A program made the position numbers and the translations under genes. The notes under the pieces were generated by a model. It did not search any database, was not told where the DNA came from, and was given only the letters and a program-made list of their open reading frames with translations. A DNA stretch of 35,048 nt, from the NCBI GenBank assembly GCA_021815645.1, contig JAKBAB010000013.1, forward strand, positions 1-35,048, read 5' to 3'. Origin of the DNA: Actinomycetes bacterium. GTDB taxonomy: Bacteria > Actinomycetota > Acidimicrobiia > Acidimicrobiales > RAAP-2. Positions 8,892 through 16,911 of the stretch are shown here, one piece after another (the stretch's first letter is position 1; each line of letters begins with the position of its first letter).

Positions 8892-9727
8892 GCCGTCGCC
8901 CGCGGTCCATTACTGGGCCCCCCCGCGAAGGCCTGAGCCTTTAGGAGCCAATCGCGCGCGAGCTCGCCGCAGCGTAGTTGGGTGTCGTCGACGTGACGGC
9001 GCTGGGTAACGACGAGACAGAACTCTTCGGCGTCGCCGGACACAACGTCGTCGACTTGGGTGGGCCCGAAGCGCCACGCGTTATCGTGCGGTCCCTCGAG
9101 TTCGACGGCGACGGCCCCCTCGGGGACCGGTTCACCGCGAACACGGTAGGACCACGCCCGGGTGAGGTAGCCCAGTGTCGCGACGTGCACGAGACGCGAG
9201 GTGGGTGGGCGGCGCGTTTCGAGGGCGGTAGCGACGTCGTGGCCGTGCGCCCAGGTCTCCATCAGCCGGGCCCGGAGAAAGTTAGTCGCGCTCATCGACG
9301 GTCCGTACCACGCGACGCGCCGCGTGGTATCGAGGTTCGCGCCGTGCGCGGTGAGTTCGGCGCGGGCGTCGCGCCAGCGCGCCAGCAAAGTCGCGGGCGC
9401 CAATGTACGAAGTTGCGACAGCGTAAAGTCGTCGAGTTCCGCGACGTGAGCCGTGATCTCGCCGACGCTCGCGGTGAATCGCTCGGGGTCAGCGAGGGCG
9501 AGCGCCGCCCGGTCGTCGAAGTACGTGAGGTGGGCGATTTGGTCGAAGACGTTCCACCCGGGACTGGGCGTCGCTCGATAGAACGCGGATGGGGGGATGG
9601 CACTCACGAGGTCATCGAGTTCACCCTGTTCGGCGAAGAGGTCGCGGCGCACGGCGTCGAGCGATTCGGCGCCGGTTGGGTTCGACGGGGGCGCGTCGTG
9701 CGGGTCGGAGGTCGCCCGGTCGGTCAC
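8888..9727 (-). CDS. TIGR03084-family DinB-like metal-binding protein, function unknown
   Basis: This 279-residue cytosolic protein resembles the actinobacterial TIGR03084 family, related to the mycothiol-dependent maleylpyruvate isomerase N-terminal/DinB fold. Visible landmarks are TPSPGWNVFDQIAHLTYFDD, with a likely metal-ligand His, and the downstream SATNFLRARLMETWAHGHDVATAL, with two His. A C-terminal part contains FCLVVTQRRH. The biochemical role is not known. A thiol-dependent or metal-dependent step is possible by fold analogy only. The frame extends upstream to 9775, but the GTG at 9727 overlaps the previous stop as GTGA, like every other junction in this operon, so it is the preferred start. 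This family is often found near acyl-CoA genes. Confidence 0.82.
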   Translation of the reverse strand: MTDRATSDPHDAPPSNPTGAESLDAVRRDLFAEQGELDDLVSAIPPSAFYRATPSPGWNVFDQIAHLTYFDDRAALALADPERFTASVGEITAHVAELDDFTLSQLRTLAPATLLARWRDARAELTAHGANLDTTRRVAWYGPSMSATNFLRARLMETWAHGHDVATALETRRPPTSRLVHVATLGYLTRAWSYRVRGEPVPEGAVAVELEGPHDNAWRFGPTQVDDVVSGDAEEFCLVVTQRRHVDDTQLRCGELARDWLLKAQAFAGGPSNGPRATA

Positions 9728-11496
9728 GGGTCGACCAGGGAGAGTGGAACGTCGACGAAGCGACTTCGTAACCACTCCCCGAGCCCCTTCGCCTGGGCGT
9801 CGTAACGGGTCGAGGCCGCTACGCCCTCATCTAAGAGACCGCGCACGACGAAGTTGAGTGCCCACAGTCGCGGGAGTCGGTACCGCTCCACGGGCCGACC
9901 GGCGACCTCGGGGAGGAGCCTTCGTAGGGTTTCAACGTCGAGGTACTCGTCGAGCCATCGCCACACGTCGGCCCGACGAGCGAAGACCCCCACGTTGGCG
10001 TCGCCCCCCTTGTCGCCCGAGCGCGCACCGACGAGTTTTCCGAGGGGGACGCGCACCGTGGCGTCGGGCGCGCCGTCGGGCGCCGCGGTGGACACCCGCG
10101 GTGGATCGTCGAGCGTGGGTGGCGCGCCGCGCGGGGAGGCGGCGTCGAGTCGAGTTCGCGCTCCGCCGAGGACGGTCACGTACTGCGGTACGAGTTCGCG
10201 CGCCACGAGTCCGGGACGATAGACGCCGAACGGCGCGCCGCCGGAGGGTCCCGAACCGGGAATGAAGAATCCCGGCACACTCGCGAGCGCCAGGGCGACG
10301 ACCGAGTCGGCCACGGCGCGACCAACCTTGTCGCCGTCGGGGTCTTTGAGGGTGAGCCGCCACGTCGCGATGGCCTCTTCGTTGGTGGAAGGGTCAGGTT
10401 TGTCAGTGCGTACGATTCGACTTCGAACTTGGGCGAACTCTTCGGGTCCGTGGGGAGAGGCGCGCCAAAAGGCCGCCTCAACGCAGGCCGCCTTCTCCTC
10501 GATGTCGAGGCCCGTGAGGGCGACGACGAGGTCGTGGCGGTAACCGCCCACTTCGTTCAGCGCGACCTTCAATGTCGCCGGCGGGGGCTCCCCGCGAACC
10601 GAAGAGATGGCCACGCGGTCCTTGGCTAGTTGAGTGAGTTCAATGGTGTCGAAGCGAGCGGTGACGTCGGGCCCTTCGTAGGCGGGTCCGCCAATTTCGT
10701 ACAGCAACTGGGAGGTAACGGTAGCGACGGACACCTCACCGCCGGTTCCGTCGTGCTTGCCCACGACGCTCGAACCGTCGGCGGCCACCTCAACCCAGGG
10801 AAAGCCGACGTGCTCCATCCCGGAGAGCTCGGAGAAGAAGGAGTAGTTGCCCCCCGTCACCTGAGCGCCGCACTCCACGACGTGGCCCGCCACGACGGCG
10901 CCGGCGAGGGCGTCGAGATCGTCGGGGCCCCACCCGTGATGCCACGCGGCCGGTCCGCAAACGAGCGCGGCGTCGGTTACGCGTCCCGTGACTACCACGT
11001 CGGCGCCGCGAGCGAGGGCCTCGGCGATGCCGAAGCAACCGAAGTACGCGTTCGCGGTGAGAAATCGCGACAGGTCGTCGAAGTTCTCGCCGGTCGCGAA
11101 GTGGCGTACCCCCAACGAAGCGGCCAGTGAAGGGTCGAGCGACAGTAGGTCGTCGCCGTCGACGAAGGCGATCGTCGCGGTCAGGCCGAGCCGTTGGCAC
11201 ACTTGGGCCAGGGCCTCGGCGCAGCCCTTCGGGTCGAGCCCGCCGGCGTTGGAGACTACTTTGACGCCGCGCTCGAGGCAGGTGCCGAGAACTTCTTCCA
11301 TCTGAGTTAAAAAAGTGCGCGCGTAGCCGACCCCGGCCGGTCGAGCGCGCGTTCTCGCCAAAATCAGCATGGTTAGTTCAGCCAGCCAGTCCCCGGTGAG
11401 AACGTCGATCGGGCCGCCCGAGACCATCTCGCGCGCCGCCGAGAGCCGATCACCGAAGAAACCGGAACAGTTGGCGACGCGGATCGGCGCTTTCAC
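9724..11496 (-). CDS. AtuA-family (DUF1446) acyclic terpene utilisation protein
   Basis: The N-terminal about 450 residues carry the DUF1446/AtuA signature: VANCSGFFGDRLSAAREM, DVLTGDWLAELTMLIL, TQMEEVLGTCLERGVKVVSNAGGLDP, then VEGDDL-like and VVTGRVTDAALVCGP segments. After a short Ala/Pro-rich linker (about 460-480), the C-terminal about 110 residues (LVGARSGDKGGDANVGVFAR) form the smaller AtuA C-terminal domain. Both domains are in one 590-residue chain. AtuA is required for citronellol/geraniol catabolism in Pseudomonas, but its reaction is unknown. Here it lies between the carboxylase and the TIGR03084 and hydratase genes, with GTGA overlaps on both sides. No signal peptide is seen, so it is probably cytosolic. 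Family secure; function unknown. Confidence 0.9.
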   Translation of the reverse strand: MKAPIRVANCSGFFGDRLSAAREMVSGGPIDVLTGDWLAELTMLILARTRARPAGVGYARTFLTQMEEVLGTCLERGVKVVSNAGGLDPKGCAEALAQVCQRLGLTATIAFVDGDDLLSLDPSLAASLGVRHFATGENFDDLSRFLTANAYFGCFGIAEALARGADVVVTGRVTDAALVCGPAAWHHGWGPDDLDALAGAVVAGHVVECGAQVTGGNYSFFSELSGMEHVGFPWVEVAADGSSVVGKHDGTGGEVSVATVTSQLLYEIGGPAYEGPDVTARFDTIELTQLAKDRVAISSVRGEPPPATLKVALNEVGGYRHDLVVALTGLDIEEKAACVEAAFWRASPHGPEEFAQVRSRIVRTDKPDPSTNEEAIATWRLTLKDPDGDKVGRAVADSVVALALASVPGFFIPGSGPSGGAPFGVYRPGLVARELVPQYVTVLGGARTRLDAASPRGAPPTLDDPPRVSTAAPDGAPDATVRVPLGKLVGARSGDKGGDANVGVFARRADVWRWLDEYLDVETLRRLLPEVAGRPVERYRLPRLWALNFVVRGLLDEGVAASTRYDAQAKGLGEWLRSRFVDVPLSLVDP

Positions 11497-13439
11497 GAGG
11501 GACCTTGGTCGGCGCCGTCAGATTCGAGCGCGAGCAGAGTCGTGCCGCGCTCGACCTGCTGGCTAACGGTGACGAAGACTTGAGTGACTACGCCCTCGTA
11601 GGGGGCCGAGATTACGTGTTCCATCTTCATCGCTTCTAGCACCACGAGGGCGTCGCCCCGAGAGACGCGTTGACCGGCCGTGACCCGCACGTCGAGCACC
11701 GCGCCCGGCATAGGTGCGCTGAGCCCACCGGCGAGCGCGTCGCGTCCCGGGGGTGGCAACAGGGCGACCACATCCAACTCGACCGTGCCGCGCCGGGCCT
11801 GGACGTAGAGGCGATCTCCGGCGCGCGTCACGCGCCGTTGACTCCGTCGACCGTCGATCTCAACGTCGATGGTCGAGCGGTTCCACGCGTGAAGGCGAGC
11901 GTGACTTCCGTCGCCTAGGTCGAACTCTCCGAGCCGGTCCCGGCGATACTCGACGGTTCGCGACTCGTCGCCGTAGCGCAGCGTTCGACGCTGGTGTGGG
12001 AGACGGCCGTTACGCCAGCCGCTCGGCGCGTCGGCGAGGACGGGCGCGTCGGCTCGGCTCTCCCCCTGGAGCCACAGCGCCGCGGCCGTTACGGCGTCGC
12101 GCAGCTCCTCCTCCGTGAGCGTTTGCGTTAGGGGCGGGCGGAATCGCTCGATGAAGTCGGTCGTCGTCTCCCCGAGGAGAAAGTTCCGGTGGCGCAGGGT
12201 GGCCGCCAGAAAGTCGCGGTTGGTCCTGACCCCGCCGAGGTGGAGCCGCTCGAGCGCGAGGGCGAGGGTCGCGGCGACCTCGCCGCGCGAGGTCCCGTGG
12301 GCGATGACCTTGGCGAGGAGGGGATCGAAATCGACGGTGACCCGCGACCCGAGTTCGACCGCGCTGTCCCAGCGAACCTTCGGTTCGGCGGCGACGTCGA
12401 AGGCGACCAGTTCACCCGTCGCCGGGAGGAAGCCGGCGACGGGGTCCTCGGCGCAAAGGCGCACTTCGATGGCGTGGCCGTGAAAGGAAACGCTGTTTTG
12501 GTCGTAGCCGAGCGCTTCCCCGGCGGCGACGCGGATCTGCTCACGTACTAGGTCGACGCCGGTGACCGCCTCGGTGACGGGATGCTCGACCTGGAGCCGA
12601 GTGTTGACTTCGAGAAAGAAGAACTCCTTGGACTCGTCGTCGAGGAGGAATTCGACCGTGCCGAGGGACTCGTAAGAGACCGAGCGCGCGACGCGCAGCG
12701 CCGCTTCGCAGATCGCGGAGCGCTCGTCGCTCGACAGAGCACTCGAGGGAGACTCCTCGATGAGCTTTTGGTGACGACGCTGGATTGAACACTCGCGCTC
12801 CCCGAAGTGCACAAATTGGCCGTGGTGGTCGGCGAGAATCTGAACTTCGACGTGTCGAGCCCGTGGCACGTAGCGCTCGAGGAAAACGCGATCGTCGCCG
12901 AAGCCGTGGGCGGCCTCGCGCCGAGCCGCCGCGACCAGTTCTTCGACCTCCTCGGGGTTGCGCACGATACGCATACCCTTGCCCCCACCGCCGGCGGTGG
13001 CCTTGACGAGGAGCGGGTAGGTGAGGTCGCTCGGGAGGGCGCCGCCGTCGAAGGAGTCCAGGACCGCGACGCCGGCCGCGCGGGCAATCTCCTTGGCCGC
13101 GAGTTTGTCGCCCATGGCCGCGATGACTCGAGCCGGCGGCCCGATCCACACGAGCCCCGCTTCGGTGACGTCGTGGGCGAATGTGGCGTTTTCCGAGAGA
13201 AAACCGTATCCGGGGTGCAGCGCCCCGGCACCGGCGCGGAGTGCGGCTTCGATCAGCGCGGCGCCGTCGAGGTACGAGGTCGCTAGGCGCTCGGCTTCGT
13301 CGGCCTCTGTGACGTGGGGGGAGTCGCCGTCGCTGGCGACGTAGGTGGCCACGGTGCGCAGGCCCATGGCGCGCGCGGCGCGGATAATCCGCCGCGCGAT
13401 TTCGCCCCGGTTGGCGATAAGTATGGTGTCGAAACTCAC
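11493..13439 (-). CDS. Acyl-CoA carboxylase alpha subunit (biotin carboxylase + biotin carrier)
   Basis: This 648-residue subunit carboxylates its own biotin with ATP and bicarbonate and passes the CO2 to the partner carboxyltransferase. The biotin carboxylase domain (about 1-445) begins ILIANRGEIARRI and contains the ATP-grasp loop TAGGGGKGMR, VEVQILAD, RECSIQRRHQK and FLEVNTRLQVEHPVTE. A middle segment (about 450-575) links to the carrier domain, with EAMKMEH, in which K605 is the biotinylated residue. The architecture is that of methylcrotonyl-, geranyl- or propionyl/acetyl-CoA carboxylase alpha chains. The carboxyltransferase gene directly upstream overlaps it by four bases. Substrate cannot be read from this subunit; AtuA next door points to a branched or isoprenoid acyl-CoA. 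Confidence 0.94.
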   Translation of the reverse strand: MSFDTILIANRGEIARRIIRAARAMGLRTVATYVASDGDSPHVTEADEAERLATSYLDGAALIEAALRAGAGALHPGYGFLSENATFAHDVTEAGLVWIGPPARVIAAMGDKLAAKEIARAAGVAVLDSFDGGALPSDLTYPLLVKATAGGGGKGMRIVRNPEEVEELVAAARREAAHGFGDDRVFLERYVPRARHVEVQILADHHGQFVHFGERECSIQRRHQKLIEESPSSALSSDERSAICEAALRVARSVSYESLGTVEFLLDDESKEFFFLEVNTRLQVEHPVTEAVTGVDLVREQIRVAAGEALGYDQNSVSFHGHAIEVRLCAEDPVAGFLPATGELVAFDVAAEPKVRWDSAVELGSRVTVDFDPLLAKVIAHGTSRGEVAATLALALERLHLGGVRTNRDFLAATLRHRNFLLGETTTDFIERFRPPLTQTLTEEELRDAVTAAALWLQGESRADAPVLADAPSGWRNGRLPHQRRTLRYGDESRTVEYRRDRLGEFDLGDGSHARLHAWNRSTIDVEIDGRRSQRRVTRAGDRLYVQARRGTVELDVVALLPPPGRDALAGGLSAPMPGAVLDVRVTAGQRVSRGDALVVLEAMKMEHVISAPYEGVVTQVFVTVSQQVERGTTLLALESDGADQGPS

Positions 13440-15073
13440 AGGCGAAAGACTCCGTAACCGGTCGCACCCTCAATCGGTCGGCTGCGCACGACCGACAGGC
13501 ACAGCCCGAGGACCGTGCGGGTGTCTCGCGGATCGATAACTCCGTCGTCGGAGACGGCGCCCGTCGCGGCCAGCGCCAGCGACCCCTTCTCCTGCGCGGC
13601 CTCGACGGCGGCCACCACTTCGGCGTCTTGAACCTCGTCGAAGGCCTCGCCGCGCCGTTCGGCCTGGGCCCGACGGACCTGGGACATCACGCCGGCGATC
13701 TGTTTGGGTCCCATCACGGCAATTTTGGCCGTCGGCCAGAGAAAGGTGAATCGATTATTGAACGCTCGCCCGGACATGCCGTACGTGCCCGCACCGTAGG
13801 AGGCGCCGATGATGACGGTGAGGTGCGGAACGGTCGAATTGACCACCGCGTTGAGCATCTGTGACCCCTTTTTGATGATGCCCTCCGCCTCGGCGTCTCG
13901 TCCGACCATGAAGCCAGTGACGTTTTGAATAAACACCAGCGGTACGTCGATCTGGTTACAGAGTTGAATGAACTGGGCCGCCTTTTCGGCCGCGCGGGCG
14001 TGGATGACGCCGTTGTTGGCCACGACGCCCACCGGGTAGCCGTGTACTGCCGCCCACCCGCATACGAGCGTTTCGCCGTATCGGGACTTGAACTCTTCGA
14101 AGCGTGATCCGTCGACGATTCGCGCGATCACTTCACGGGAGTCGACGGCCTGACGGAGGTCACGACTGACGACGCCGAGGAGCTCTTCGGGGTCGTAGAT
14201 CGGCGCGTCGGCGACCAACGATGGTCCGACCCCTCGTTTTCGCCAGTTGAGGTGTGAAACAATTTCGCGGCAGATGCGAATCGCGTCGAGTTCGTCCTCG
14301 GCGAGGTAGTCACCCAAACCGGATACTTCACTGTGGAGCACTGCGCCACCGAGGGTCTCGTCGTCGGTCTCTTCGCCTAGAGCCATCTTTACCAGCGGCG
14401 GCCCGGCGAGAAAGATCTTGGACTGGCCCCGCACGAGCACGTTGTAGTCCGACAGGCCCGGCTGGTAAGCGCCACCCGCGGTCGAGGATCCGAACACGAC
14501 GCTCACGGTCGGCACGCGCTTTTTGGACAGTTCGATGAGGTCGTAGAAGAAGCGTCCACTTTCGGCGAAGTGGGCCGTTTGCATGCGGCCGCCGCCGCCC
14601 CGGCCGACGCGTAAATCGGCCCCCGCGGACTCGACGAAACTTACGTAGGGAATCTCGTTGTCGCGGGCGATCTCCAGCGCCCGCATCCACTTCTTCGCCG
14701 AATAGAGCGTGAGCGCTCCACCGAGAACTGACGGGTCGTTCGCCATGACCACGCATTCGGTCCCGGCGATGACGCCGATTCCCACTACCATTCCGCCCCC
14801 GATGGTGTAGTCCGAGTCGTACCCGGCCAGGGCGGATATCTCCAAAAACGGTGAGTCGGGGTCGAGGAGGTGGGCGATGCGTTCACGAACGGGCAGCTTG
14901 CCGCGCGCGCGCAAGCGGGCCGTGGCCGCCTCGCCGCCGCCGGCCGCCGCTTCGTCGAGCAGGCCGTCAATGACCGCTAACTGTTCGAGCGCGTCGTAGC
15001 GGTTGCGGCGAAAAGAGTCGCTAGTGACGTCGAGCGAGGAACTGATAGTCGGCGCGAGCGAAACGTGCGTCAT
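13436..15073 (-). CDS. Acyl-CoA carboxylase beta subunit (carboxyltransferase; MCC/geranyl-CoA type)
   Basis: This 545-residue subunit transfers CO2 from carboxybiotin to an acyl-CoA. N-terminal lobe: RARGKLPVRERIAHLLDP, YTIGGGMVVGIG, FVESAGADLRVG, GSSTAGGAYQPGLSDYN and IFLAGPPLVKMALGEE. C-terminal lobe: VANNGVIHARAAEKAAQFIQLC, VFIQNVTGFMVGRDAE and GASYGAGTYGMSGRAF. The QNVTGFMVG and GPPLVK segments resemble methylcrotonyl-/geranyl-CoA carboxylase beta chains more than AccD or PccB. It is the first gene of the five-gene minus operon. The ATG at 15073 has a TAGGAT -10 box exactly six bases upstream, implying a leaderless mRNA. No acyl-CoA dehydrogenase, lyase or TetR regulator is in the operon. 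Confidence 0.93.
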   Translation of the reverse strand: MTHVSLAPTISSSLDVTSDSFRRNRYDALEQLAVIDGLLDEAAAGGGEAATARLRARGKLPVRERIAHLLDPDSPFLEISALAGYDSDYTIGGGMVVGIGVIAGTECVVMANDPSVLGGALTLYSAKKWMRALEIARDNEIPYVSFVESAGADLRVGRGGGGRMQTAHFAESGRFFYDLIELSKKRVPTVSVVFGSSTAGGAYQPGLSDYNVLVRGQSKIFLAGPPLVKMALGEETDDETLGGAVLHSEVSGLGDYLAEDELDAIRICREIVSHLNWRKRGVGPSLVADAPIYDPEELLGVVSRDLRQAVDSREVIARIVDGSRFEEFKSRYGETLVCGWAAVHGYPVGVVANNGVIHARAAEKAAQFIQLCNQIDVPLVFIQNVTGFMVGRDAEAEGIIKKGSQMLNAVVNSTVPHLTVIIGASYGAGTYGMSGRAFNNRFTFLWPTAKIAVMGPKQIAGVMSQVRRAQAERRGEAFDEVQDAEVVAAVEAAQEKGSLALAATGAVSDDGVIDPRDTRTVLGLCLSVVRSRPIEGATGYGVFRL

Positions 15074-15169
15074 GGGCGCATCCTACCTACGGCGAGTTCG
15101 ATCCTTCGGTGGTGGGCGAAGCGGTCCCGCGGACGCGGTCGCCACGAAAGTGAGCGGTAGGCTCGGGGC
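15074..15169. promoter_or_regulatory. Divergent promoter region, carboxylase operon / rpiB operon
   Basis: This 96-bp gap has two opposed leaderless-type promoters. On the minus strand TAGGAT (15085 to 15080) is followed by six bases and the ATG of the carboxyltransferase. On the plus strand TAGGCT (15158-15163) is followed by six bases and the ATG of rpiB. Neither has a strong -35. No clear operator palindrome was found between them. The rpiB-side promoter would serve the long rpiB-glyA-wecA-atp gene run. Confidence 0.6.
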
Positions 15170-15619
15170 ATGCGTATCGCCCTGGGCTCGGACCACGCGG
15201 GCTACGACCTTAAGACGCTCCTCGCGGCTTCACTGGCCGCCCACGGTTACGAAGTGCTTGACCTCGGAACCAATAGCGCCACCGAGCCCGTTGACTACCC
15301 CGACTTCGGGGCCGCGGTAGCGCGCGCGGTGGTCGCGGGCGACGCCGAACTGGGGGTCGCGCTTTGCGGTTCGGGCATCGGTGTCGCCATGGCGGCCAAC
15401 AAGGTGCCCGGCGCGCGCGCCGCGGTAGTGCACGACGTCACGTCAGCCCACCTCGCTCGCGAACACAATCACGCGAACGTGCTGTGCATGGGGGGCCGTC
15501 TGGTCGGTCCCGTCGTCGCGGTGGAGTCGCTCTACGCGTGGCTGGACGCGAAGCCGGTCGAGCGACACGAAGTCAGAATCGCCAAATTGGGCGCGCTCGA
15601 CGCCCGGGCGGAGGAGTAG
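15170..15619 (+). CDS. rpiB: Ribose-5-phosphate isomerase B
   Basis: This enzyme interconverts ribulose-5-phosphate and ribose-5-phosphate in the pentose phosphate pathway. The 149 residues match the RpiB/LacAB fold. MRIALGSDHAGYDLK at the N-terminus binds substrate. VALCGSGIGVAMAANKVPGARAA forms the active-site and anion-hole region. AREHNHANVLCMGGRLVG is the second half of the site, with the conserved HN. The Cys in LCGSG is the actinobacterial/E. coli-type proton-shuttling Cys. The ATG start is directly predicted by the -10 box six bases upstream. It is the first gene of the rpiB-glyA-wecA-atp run; the stop is two bases before glyA. Confidence 0.95.
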   Translation: MRIALGSDHAGYDLKTLLAASLAAHGYEVLDLGTNSATEPVDYPDFGAAVARAVVAGDAELGVALCGSGIGVAMAANKVPGARAAVVHDVTSAHLAREHNHANVLCMGGRLVGPVVAVESLYAWLDAKPVERHEVRIAKLGALDARAEE

Positions 15620-15621
15620 CC

Positions 15622-16908
15622 GTGGACGCATCGCCCTTCGATGAATGGATACGCGACGACGAGGTCACTTCGCTGCTGCGCCGTGACTGGGAGCGCCAGA
15701 CCACGACCATTCAGTTAATCGCTAGTGAGAACTTCGCCTCGCCCGCGGTGCTGGCGGCCACCGGATCGATACTGACCAATAAGTACGCCGAAGGGTACCC
15801 GGGGCGGCGTTACTACGGGGGCAACCAGATCGTCGACGAAGTTGAGGACCTGGCGCGCCGTCGCCTCTGCGCGCTGCTGGGTGCGGAACACGCGAACGTC
15901 CAACCCCACAGTGGCGCCAACGCCAACGTCGCCGTGTACCAAGCCCTGCTCCAGCCCGGCGACACTATTTTGGCGATGCGCCTCGACCAAGGCGGTCACT
16001 TGACGCACGGCTCACCGGCGTCGATTACGTCCACCTTTTGGAACTTTGTCTCCTACGGCGTGACGCCCCGCTCGGACGATCCATCGGCGCCGGGGGAAGT
16101 AATCGACTTCGACAACGTGCGCGAATTGGCGTTAGCCCACCGGCCGCGAATGATCGTCGCGGGCGCGACGGCCTACGCGCGGATTATCGACCCCGTGCCC
16201 TTTCGCGAGATCGCCGACGAAGTTGGCGCGCTGCTCATGTTCGATTCAGCCCACGTCGCCGGGCTCATCGCGGGGGGTTCGCACCCTAACCCGGTCCCCT
16301 ACGCCGACGTCGTGGCCTTCACGACCCACAAGACGCTGCGGGGGCCGCGTGGGGGAGCGATCGTGTCGCGCGCCGAGCACGCCAAAGCCATCGACGCGGC
16401 GGTCTTTCCCGGTCAGCAGGGTGGTCCCTTGGAGCACGTAATCGCCGCCAAGGCCGTAGCGTTTCGTGAGGCGAGCTTGGCGAACTTCGCGGTATACACC
16501 GAGCAGATTCTCACCAACGCGCGCGCGTTCGCGCGCGCGCTCGCCGCTGAAGGGTTCCGCCTGGTGTCGGGGGGTACCGAAAATCACATGGTCCTTTTAG
16601 ACCTCGGTCCCTTCGACTCGGAGTTGACCGGCAAAGTGGCTCAAGAGACGCTCGACCGCGCCGGCATCACCACGAACCGCAACACCATTCCCGACGATCC
16701 CCGCAGTGCCTTCGTGACCTCGGGTCTACGCGTAGGCACCGCGGCCGAGACCACGGCCGGTATGGGCGAGCGAGAGTTCACGCAGATCGCCGCGTTGATG
16801 GCGCGCGCCCTGCGCCAGCGCGACGACGGGGAAGTTCTCACCGCCGTGCGCGCCGAAGTCGCGGAGCTCTGCGGACGCTTTAATCCGTACGCCAACTTCA
16901 CCAGGTAG
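15622..16908 (+). CDS. glyA: Serine hydroxymethyltransferase
   Basis: This PLP enzyme converts serine and tetrahydrofolate to glycine and 5,10-methylene-tetrahydrofolate, the main source of one-carbon units. The 428 residues show the family landmarks: TIQLIASENFASPAVL, TNKYAEGYPGRRYYGG, NVQPHSGANANVAVYQAL, DSAHVAGLI and the PLP-lysine motif TTHKTLRGPRGG (K237). The frame is open back to 15364 across rpiB. The GTG at 15622 is preferred because a strong ribosome binding site (GGAGGAG, 15610-15615) precedes it and the N-terminus then fits the family. A 22-bp CG-alternating inverted repeat lies inside the gene near 16518-16539. Confidence 0.96.
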   Translation: MDASPFDEWIRDDEVTSLLRRDWERQTTTIQLIASENFASPAVLAATGSILTNKYAEGYPGRRYYGGNQIVDEVEDLARRRLCALLGAEHANVQPHSGANANVAVYQALLQPGDTILAMRLDQGGHLTHGSPASITSTFWNFVSYGVTPRSDDPSAPGEVIDFDNVRELALAHRPRMIVAGATAYARIIDPVPFREIADEVGALLMFDSAHVAGLIAGGSHPNPVPYADVVAFTTHKTLRGPRGGAIVSRAEHAKAIDAAVFPGQQGGPLEHVIAAKAVAFREASLANFAVYTEQILTNARAFARALAAEGFRLVSGGTENHMVLLDLGPFDSELTGKVAQETLDRAGITTNRNTIPDDPRSAFVTSGLRVGTAAETTAGMGEREFTQIAALMARALRQRDDGEVLTAVRAEVAELCGRFNPYANFTR

Positions 16909-16911
16909 TTC

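Noticed and set aside
9728..9775. Longer start of the TIGR03084 gene inside the AtuA gene
   Set aside because: It adds 16 basic residues with no family match; the GTGA overlap start at 9727 fits the pattern of the operon.
8978..9805. 275-residue plus-strand frame opposite the TIGR03084 gene
   Set aside because: The minus-strand frame has clear family motifs and operon overlaps; the plus frame is Arg/Gly/Val-rich shadow.
15364..15621. Upstream extension of glyA across rpiB
   Set aside because: Out-of-frame reading of rpiB; the strong GGAGGAG before GTG 15622 marks the real start.
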